Assembly (NCBI RefSeq): GCF_011302915.1
Contig: NZ_CP049872.1
Span: forward strand, 1,054,001 to 1,118,000
Source of the DNA: Thermomonas sp. HDW16
GTDB taxonomy: Bacteria > Pseudomonadota > Gammaproteobacteria > Xanthomonadales > Xanthomonadaceae
Length of the DNA: 64,000 nucleotides
Direction: 5' to 3'
The notes below the pieces were generated by a model. That model was not told the origin of the DNA. It saw only the letters and a program-made list of their open reading frames with translations, and did not search any database. Position 1 is the stretch's first letter. Every line of letters starts with the position of its first letter. Below, in pieces: positions 59,401 through 64,000 of the stretch. The translations under genes and the position numbers were made by a program.

Positions 59401-59681
59401 GCTTCTTCAAGAGTCACAAGGCGGTGGTTCGCCTGGACTTCTACAATTTCTTGAATTTGCTGAACAAGGATTGGGGCATCACCAAGAGTGTGGGTGGCTT
59501 CGACACCCGCTATCTGGCGAGCTTGGGCGGTATCCGGCCAGACGGTGGTTATGTCTATAACCTCGGCAGTGCCACCACGCCGACCTGGCAGCAACTCTCG
59601 AACTATGACGCCAACAGCGCTTTCCCCTCGCGCGTGGTCTCCCGCTGGTCGGTGTTGATGACAGTGAAGTACGAGTTCTGA
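56421..59681 (+). CDS. Oar-like TonB-dependent receptor with carboxypeptidase-regulatory-like N-terminal domain
   Basis: A 1086-residue outer-membrane receptor. A signal peptide (about residues 1-28, ending APVFAQ) is followed by a carboxypeptidase-D-like beta-sandwich (about 33-115: GQVVGADGQPIAGAEVTI), a plug domain (about 125-270: ITVDGLGQNDPFG) and a large barrel ending in VKYEF with terminal Phe. This design matches Oar-type receptors of Xanthomonadaceae and myxobacteria, whose known members export or import proteins or peptides. The base composition is visibly lower in GC than the neighbours. GAGG precedes ATG 56421. The ligand is unknown. Confidence 0.93.
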   Translation: MTHPNRVRLSKLSLGLMVALAAAPVFAQSTSAGVGGQVVGADGQPIAGAEVTITHVDSGTVSRATTDAAGRYTSRGLRVGGPYTITVNKAGVGTDTEENVYLELNKVSTVDANLASGGATTLGTVTVVGSGSTSVFSSDNKGVGTSVSGRQLELAPQSSRSLDDVARLDPRISVTDQATGRISMAGLNNRYNNITVDGLGQNDPFGLNSNGMPYTGSPISTDTIDAYDIKATDYDVAQDTIGASINAVTKSGTNEFHGSVYYAFKNASNMVGKHPTTDADYNLFDKDETKGLTLGGPIIKDKLFFFGSYEKQDVTEFGGATADDAFARGIITQADIDRVIAAAKGYGIDPGTYGGASGVNLSLKRYLGKIDWNINDSHRASLTYQQTEESLPQPYDGGAATVILTSRWYQKNSTTKNTSLQLFSDWTDNFSTEAKFSVQKFDQIAGNPFNEGPTINISAGVGNSATSGQGIRLGEDRNRHENQINTKKYTASIFGTYYLGDHAFKFGFDWLKTDALNLYGRDLHGVYTFGSIADFEAGKYNSYTVRRPAAGFTEADTAAAVGMSQFSPFIQDTWQATDNLSLVYGVRVNIPKGDSEAPVKPGFEQVFGYPNNYKLGSDNKVVMPRFAFNYTFNTERYSQLRGGIGLFQTVPPYVWLANPFQNNGVNAVSFNSNNPVAYPFSPDPYNQPVPPNLSTTGRAQVDSIDPNFKMPTAWKLSLGYDVELPWAGLIGTAEIQHVRHKDAVFYKAINIGAYNPTTGLYDAPTARLLDGRNSYWCTLGSLSSSNKNCGNNPGYTSSAANGSGGSTMLSNIDAGRSTSFTVSLNKPLSNGWYGNVSYTFTDATEVGSDTSSQAWSSYQFVSRLNPNDRDAKTATQEIRNVFKATLGWEHAFFGDYKTSVSAYYSGHNGLPYTWIMNGDQNGDGIFQDPAYIPLINDPKVSYGTATAAQIAAFNDFIDSDSYLSQHRGSIAERNDSRLPWVNQLDVGIQQELPGFFKSHKAVVRLDFYNFLNLLNKDWGITKSVGGFDTRYLASLGGIRPDGGYVYNLGSATTPTWQQLSNYDANSAFPSRVVSRWSVLMTVKYEF

Positions 59682-59705
59682 TTCACCCGATTCACCCGCA
59701 ACATC

Positions 59706-59739
59706 GAAACGGCCGGAGCAATCCGGCCGTTTCTTTTTT
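59706..59739 (+). terminator. Intrinsic terminator of the TonB-dependent receptor gene
   Basis: An 11-base-pair stem (GAAACGGCCGG with CCGGCCGTTTC), 6-base loop and a TTTTTT tract; a textbook rho-independent terminator 25 bases after the stop. Confidence 0.95.
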
Positions 59740-59773
59740 GCGACACGGGAACACCATGCGAGGCGGACTGCGC

Positions 59774-59779
59774 TAAAGT
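59774..59779 (+). promoter_or_regulatory. Candidate -10 of a leaderless ppnN promoter
   Basis: TAAAGT ends 9 bases before ATG 59789, with no Shine-Dalgarno between, so the transcript would start one to three bases ahead of the start codon. No -35 match is clear. Confidence 0.35.
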
Positions 59780-59788
59780 TCGTGGTCT

Positions 59789-61192
59789 ATGACCGACAAT
59801 CATCCCTCGCCGCAGGCAGCGGCCGTCCCTGCCCATAAACTCCCCACCGTCGATGCCCGCATCCACCCGCGCGGTGCGCTCGACGTGCTGTCCCGCGCCG
59901 AAGTCGCACGCCTGCGCGATGCTTCCGGCGGCGGCATGCACGACCTGCTGCGCCGCTGCGCGCTGGCGGTGCTGACCAGCGGCAGCGCTTCGGACGATCC
60001 GCGTGCCGCGCAGGAGCTGTATCCCGATTTCGACATCCAGGTACTGCAGCAGGATCGTGGCGTGCGCATCGACCTGCACAATGCGCCGGCCATGGCTTTC
60101 GTCGATGGGCAGATCATCCGCGGCGTCGCCGAACTGCTGTTCGCGGTGGTGCGTGACCTGGCCTGGACCGCGATCGAACTCGCGGAAGACGCCGACCTTG
60201 CCAGCAGCGATGGCATCACCGACGCCGTGTTCGGCCTGCTGCGCAACGCACGCGTGCTGCACCCGGCCGATCCCAACCTGGTGGTGTGCTGGGGTGGCCA
60301 TTCGATCGGTCGCGAGGAGTACGTCTATACCAAGCAGGTCGGCTACGAGCTGGGTCTGCGTGGGCTGGACATCTGCACGGGTTGTGGCCCGGGCGCAATG
60401 AAGGGGCCGATGAAGGGCGCCACCATCGCCCATGCCAAGCAGCGCCGCCGCCGCACGCGTTACATCGGCATCACCGAGCCCGGCATCATCGCCGCCGAAT
60501 CGCCGAACCCGATCGTCAACCACCTGGTGATCATGCCGGACATCGAGAAACGCCTCGAAGCCTTCGTCCGCATGGCCCACGGCATCATCGTGTTCCCCGG
60601 CGGTGTCGGCACCGCGGAGGAAATCCTCTACCTGCTCGGTATTCTCCTGCGCGAGGAAAATGCGGATCGCCGTTTCCCGGTGATCCTGACTGGCCCGACC
60701 GGCGCGGCGCCGTATTTCGAGCAGATCGACAAGTTCATCCGCCTCACCTTGGGCGATGAGGCCGCATCCCGCTACGAAATCATCGTCAACGATCCCGAAA
60801 CCGTGGCCCGGCACATGGAAGCCGGCATTCGCAAGGTGCGCGAACAGCGCATCGAGCAAAAGGATTCCTTCTTCTTCAATTGGGCACTGCATGTGCCGCT
60901 GGAATTCCAGCAGCCGTTTTCACCCACGCATGAACTGATGGCCAGCCTGGATCTGCACCACGGCCGCAAGCCACACGAACTGGCTGCCGACCTGCGGCGC
61001 GCGTTCTCCGGCATCGTCGCCGGCAACGTCAAGGAAGACGGCATGCGCCGGATCGAGGCCCACGGCCCGTTCGAGATCCACGGTGATGCGGACATCATGC
61101 AGGCGCTTGATGCCCTGCTGCGCGCGTTCGTGGAGCAGCGTCGGATGAAGATCGCCGGGGATTACCGACCTTGTTACCGGGTGGTGGCCTGA
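59789..61192 (+). CDS. ppnN: Nucleotide 5'-monophosphate nucleosidase PpnN (LOG family)
   Basis: PpnN cleaves purine and pyrimidine nucleoside monophosphates into base and ribose 5-phosphate, and in E. coli is activated by (p)ppGpp. The 467-residue protein has an N-terminal DUF4478-type domain, a central LOG/Rossmann domain with CTGCGPGAMKGPMKGA and the PGGVGTAEEILYL motif (PGGxGTxxE, near residue 270) and a DUF3412-type C-terminal domain. The 3' end overlaps the convergent kinase gene by 19 bases. Confidence 0.95.
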   Translation: MTDNHPSPQAAAVPAHKLPTVDARIHPRGALDVLSRAEVARLRDASGGGMHDLLRRCALAVLTSGSASDDPRAAQELYPDFDIQVLQQDRGVRIDLHNAPAMAFVDGQIIRGVAELLFAVVRDLAWTAIELAEDADLASSDGITDAVFGLLRNARVLHPADPNLVVCWGGHSIGREEYVYTKQVGYELGLRGLDICTGCGPGAMKGPMKGATIAHAKQRRRRTRYIGITEPGIIAAESPNPIVNHLVIMPDIEKRLEAFVRMAHGIIVFPGGVGTAEEILYLLGILLREENADRRFPVILTGPTGAAPYFEQIDKFIRLTLGDEAASRYEIIVNDPETVARHMEAGIRKVREQRIEQKDSFFFNWALHVPLEFQQPFSPTHELMASLDLHHGRKPHELAADLRRAFSGIVAGNVKEDGMRRIEAHGPFEIHGDADIMQALDALLRAFVEQRRMKIAGDYRPCYRVVA

Positions 61193-62283
61193 CCCGGGTT
61201 AGCCTGAGGGGGCTTGTTCGGGATCCGCAACACAGCCAGGTGTTTGCCTTCCGCAGCGTGTGTTTCGACATCGCCATGGCCATCGCTGAGTGCCCGGACG
61301 CGTTCGCGCGCGGAGTTCAGGCCGATGTTGTGGCCTTCGGCAGCACGGCTGCCATCGGTGGGCATGTCGTTCTCGACTTCGATGCTGATCCAACCCCCAT
61401 CCTGCCGCAGGCGAATGTCGATATTGCCTCCCCCGGGCAGGCGTTCGATTCCGTGGCGGATCGCGTTTTCCGCAAGCGGTTGCAAGGACAAGGCGGGGAT
61501 GTCCACGTCCGGCAGCAGGTCGGGCAATGACCACGACACTCGCAGGCGAGGGCCGAAACGAAGGGCTTCGATTTCGAGGTAACGCGTGGTGAGTTCGATT
61601 TCCCTCGACAGGGGAACCTGTTCCGGCTCGCGCAGGGCGGCGCGGAATAGATCCGCCAAGTCGAGCAAAACCCGCTCGGCCTCGTCCGGTTGGGCATGTA
61701 CCAGTGCCGCGCCTGTATTCAAGGTGTTGAACAGGAAGTGCGGGCGGATCCTCGCGCGCAGGGATTCCAGTTCCAATTGCTTGGCGCGGACGGCAAGCTG
61801 GCGCGCGCGCCAGTAGTTGCCGTACGTCAGCAATGCAAGCAGGCCGACCACGAAGGCGATCGCGAGTATCCGCATCAGGAAGTCCGTCCGCGATCGTAGC
61901 TCGCCGATGGGTGCGAACAATTCCCAGCCCGCCAGGCCCACCAGCAGGCTCATTGTCAGCAATAGGCCAAGGCAGCACCACGCCAGCGCGGTTCGCGACA
62001 GCCCTATCAGCATGTGACGCAGCAGGTACAACGCGCATAGCGTGCCGATGGCGATCCATTGGATGCCAAGTGACGCCAGGCCGAACAGCGCAAGTCGCGC
62101 TGCCGGCGGCTCCGGTGCCAGTGCAAGCACCAGTGCCAGCGCTTCACCTGCCAGCAGCACGGCAATCAGGGCGGGGGGGCGGAACAGTGCATCCAGCGGG
62201 CGGTAGCTTGGGATGTCCACGCGATCGGAACCTGCAGGATTGGCTCCAGCCAGTGGAGCGATAATAACCACGGTACCGCCCAT
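61174..62283 (-). CDS. LytS/AlgZ (FimS)-like sensor histidine kinase
   Basis: A 369-residue membrane kinase of the His_kinase (PF06580) type. Four to six membrane helices (about residues 35-155) precede the phosphoacceptor region RIRPHFLFNTLNTGAAL and an ATPase domain with LAENAIRHGIE (N box) and GLNSARERVRAL. It resembles AlgZ/FimS. No algR-type LytTR regulator gene follows; its 3' end overlaps ppnN by 19 bases. The gene is divergent, by 87 bases, from the fimT-pilV-pilW minor pilin genes, whose equivalents in Pseudomonas are controlled by FimS/AlgR. Confidence 0.9.
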   Translation of the reverse strand: MGGTVVIIAPLAGANPAGSDRVDIPSYRPLDALFRPPALIAVLLAGEALALVLALAPEPPAARLALFGLASLGIQWIAIGTLCALYLLRHMLIGLSRTALAWCCLGLLLTMSLLVGLAGWELFAPIGELRSRTDFLMRILAIAFVVGLLALLTYGNYWRARQLAVRAKQLELESLRARIRPHFLFNTLNTGAALVHAQPDEAERVLLDLADLFRAALREPEQVPLSREIELTTRYLEIEALRFGPRLRVSWSLPDLLPDVDIPALSLQPLAENAIRHGIERLPGGGNIDIRLRQDGGWISIEVENDMPTDGSRAAEGHNIGLNSARERVRALSDGHGDVETHAAEGKHLAVLRIPNKPPQANPGQATTR

Positions 62284-62370
62284 TCCGGGGAATGGGCCGC
62301 CTATCGGACATCGATAGCGCGCCCGGTGGGTGCTGCCTTAGGGTACGTGTGCCGAATTCCGGGGAGAGTC

Positions 62371-62925
62371 ATGCTGCAACGCAGCCAAAAATACGCGGGT
62401 TGGAATGCCGTTCGGGGCTTCACCCTCATCGAGGTGGTGGTCACCGTGGCGATCATGGCCATTGTCGCGGCAATCGCCGTACCGAGTTTCACCAACCTGA
62501 TCCGCGGCAGCCGGCTGACATCCTCAGCCAACGAGATGGTGACGATGTTGCAGACGGCACGCGTTTCCGCCATTAGCAAGCGTACCAGCGTCTCCGTATG
62601 CCCCAGTTCGAACGGTAGTAGCTGCGCTGCAGCAGTCGGTAGTCGTTGGATCGTCTTGTCGGTGAAGGAAGGTGTGCTTCGCGACAGCACCTTGAATTCC
62701 GACATCACGGTCAAGGCCAGTGCGAACCTTTCGGCGGCAAGCAACAAATTCACGTTCACGCCAAATGGGCTGTCGGCCGTCGGGGCGAGTGTCAGTGGGA
62801 CGATTGGTCTGTGCTCGGCAAGCATGAGCGGCAAGAACGGTGCAGACGTCAGCGCAAGCACCGGCCGGATCAGTACCGCCCGGCGTTCAGCGGGGGGCGG
62901 TTGTTCCAGCCCTGCGGACAACTGA
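62371..62925 (+). CDS. fimT: GspH/FimT-type minor pseudopilin
   Basis: A 184-residue type IV minor pilin. The prepilin peptidase site is RGFTLIEVVVTVAIMA: cut after Gly, then N-methyl-Phe, with conserved Glu at +5. A hydrophobic spine follows, then a beta-rich globular head containing GSSCAA and a C-terminal CSSP that may form a disulfide. GGGGAGAG precedes ATG 62371. First gene of a minor-pilin operon; may also be named fimU. Confidence 0.92.
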   Translation: MLQRSQKYAGWNAVRGFTLIEVVVTVAIMAIVAAIAVPSFTNLIRGSRLTSSANEMVTMLQTARVSAISKRTSVSVCPSSNGSSCAAAVGSRWIVLSVKEGVLRDSTLNSDITVKASANLSAASNKFTFTPNGLSAVGASVSGTIGLCSASMSGKNGADVSASTGRISTARRSAGGGCSSPADN

Positions 62926-62932
62926 GGTCATC

Positions 62933-63379
62933 ATGAAACCTGCATCGAAACTCGGACATTGGCGTTCGCAGAAGGGCATAGGCCTGATCGAGGTCATGGT
63001 CGCCGTACTGATCTTGGCGATCGGCATGCTCGGGATCGCGGCACTGCAGGCGGTGACCTTGAAGAACTCGGGTAGCTCGGCCAGCCGCACGCAGGCGGCG
63101 ATCCAGATCTACTCGATGATGGACATCATCCGGGCGGATCGCGCCAACCTTGGTACTTACAACACCAATATCTATACCGCGGGCGACGGCAGCGGCCAGC
63201 CAGGCAACATGATGGGCTGGCTGGATGGCCTGAAGACTTCGGTCGCACCGGATGCAAAGGGCATCGTCGTCTGTGATGGAAACGCCATGCAGTGCAGCGT
63301 GGGCGTGCAATGGAGCGACGAGCGCGCCACTGGTGGCGAGGCCGAGCCGGTCGAAATCAACATCACGAGCCAACTATGA
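62933..63379 (+). CDS. pilV: Type IV pilus minor pilin PilV
   Basis: A 148-residue prepilin-like protein. The cleavage site is KGIGLIEVMVAVLILAIGML (Gly then Ile at the mature N-terminus), with a PilV-type head and two Cys near the C-terminus (VVCDGNAMQCS). GAGG stands before ATG 62933. It begins 7 bases after fimT and its stop overlaps the pilW start (ATGA). Confidence 0.93.
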   Translation: MKPASKLGHWRSQKGIGLIEVMVAVLILAIGMLGIAALQAVTLKNSGSSASRTQAAIQIYSMMDIIRADRANLGTYNTNIYTAGDGSGQPGNMMGWLDGLKTSVAPDAKGIVVCDGNAMQCSVGVQWSDERATGGEAEPVEINITSQL

Positions 63380-64000
63380 TGCTTACGCCCTCCACGATGA
63401 AGTCCGCACAACGTGGTTTCACGCTGATCGAGCTGATGGTATCGCTTGTGCTGGGGCTGCTGGTGGTGGGGGCCGCCGGCAGTTTGTTTCTGTCGAACCG
63501 CAAGGTGTACGGCAATACCGAGAGCGTCAATCGCATTCAGGAGAATCAGCGGAGCGCGTACGAGATGCTGGCGCGCGATGTGCGCGAGGCAGGGGGAAAT
63601 CCCTGCACACGCAATGTCGTCAACATGCTGGACACGTCCAAGCCTGGAGGCAGTTATTACACCGGCTGGCTTGATGGGATTTCGGGAGCGGACGGAACGG
63701 GCGCGAACGGTTCCGATGAGATCACCCTGAGCCAGGCGAATGGCGCTGCCATCAATGTGACGGGCAATGACACGCCGAGTGCGAATATTGACGTCACAAG
63801 TACCACGGGCTTGGCCGACAACGACATTGTCATGGTCTGCAATTCCGAAGTTGCGGCCATCTTCCAGGCCACGTCGCTCCCCTCTGGTTCGTCGATTCAA
63901 CACAACAGCGGGTCAGGTACCCCCGGGAATTTGGCGAAACCTTTCCAGATCGACCAGAAGGCCTTCGATAACTCTGTGGGCGGTACGAATGCACCGGGCT
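63376..64000 (+). CDS. pilW: Type IV pilus minor pilin PilW (C-terminus cut by window edge)
   Basis: 208 codons are visible. The prepilin site is RGFTLIELMVSLVLGLLVV, followed by the PilW-typical NRIQENQRSAYEMLARDVREAGG, then a large Ser/Thr/Gly-rich head. Starts at ATG 63376 (ATG 63379 adjacent, also in frame). The frame is open to the end of the window; pilX, pilY1 and pilE would be expected next. Confidence 0.93.
   Translation, partial: MMLTPSTMKSAQRGFTLIELMVSLVLGLLVVGAAGSLFLSNRKVYGNTESVNRIQENQRSAYEMLARDVREAGGNPCTRNVVNMLDTSKPGGSYYTGWLDGISGADGTGANGSDEITLSQANGAAINVTGNDTPSANIDVTSTTGLADNDIVMVCNSEVAAIFQATSLPSGSSIQHNSGSGTPGNLAKPFQIDQKAFDNSVGGTNAPG

Noticed and set aside
56892..59594. 900-residue open frame antisense to the TonB-dependent receptor gene
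   Set aside because: It mirrors the receptor codons, is rich in Arg/Val/Ala without domains, and has no ribosome binding site; a by-product of GC-biased codon use.

Overview
The window is a compact, GC-rich gammaproteobacterial chromosome segment. Gene content and order point to the Xanthomonadaceae/Lysobacteraceae (Lysobacter, Thermomonas or Pseudoxanthomonas type): an Oar-like TonB-dependent receptor, petABC followed by sspAB, queA-tgt-yajC-secDF, type IV minor pilins beside an AlgZ/FimS-like kinase, and many peptidases and peptide transporters. This placement is inference from gene families, not from a marker-gene comparison. I see no rRNA, tRNA, insertion sequence, prophage, CRISPR array or origin. 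Genes pack tightly, with many 4-base ATGA/GTGA overlaps, and no gene-free stretch exceeds about 300 bases.

Layout. 1-5.8 kb: ftsY (partial, minus), then rsmD-coaD, a small lipoprotein, a YfhL-type ferredoxin, gamma-glutamyltransferase and an MBL-fold hydrolase. 5.8-8.7 kb: upp, then a class III aminotransferase divergent from an Lrp/AsnC regulator. 8.7-14.3 kb: queA-tgt-yajC-secD-secF (queuosine modification plus Sec accessory complex), closed by a strong bidirectional terminator facing suhB. 15.2-19.1 kb: trmJ translationally coupled to a PhnD-like periplasmic binding protein and a membrane GGDEF-EAL protein, a probable ligand-sensing c-di-GMP module. 19.1-23.2 kb: exoD-like gene, CNNM/CorC membrane protein, then DUF47-pit phosphate uptake. 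23.2-34 kb: YbjN-like protein, alkyltransferase-like protein, rhomboid, then a peptide-use cluster (M13 peptidase, POT transporter, OPT transporter, S9 peptidase) and a DUF819 protein.

34-38.7 kb: corA, DUF4105 protein, corC-ybeY-phoH (the ybeZYX group without lnt). 38.7-42.4 kb: a TetR-controlled HlyD lipoprotein/ABC-ATPase/ABC-2 permease exporter. 42.5-45.1 kb: miaB and a lytic transglycosylase. 45.2-49.1 kb: cytochrome bc1 (petABC) and sspAB. 49.1-53.7 kb: DUF3301 protein, FHA protein, nadC, Trm112-like protein, purEK and a DUF1453-like membrane protein. 53.8-56.2 kb: sodB divergent from grxD-SDR-marC. 56.4-59.7 kb: a large Oar-like TonB-dependent receptor. 59.8-64 kb: ppnN, an AlgZ-like kinase, and fimT-pilV-pilW (cut by the window end).

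Two themes stand out. Several single genes (upp, lrp, trmJ, atl, tetR, ppnN) have a -10-like hexamer ending about 6-9 bases before the start codon and no Shine-Dalgarno sequence, suggesting leaderless mRNAs. The genes also suggest an aerobic (bc1, Fe-SOD), surface-associated organism living on peptides, with c-di-GMP signalling and type IV pili.
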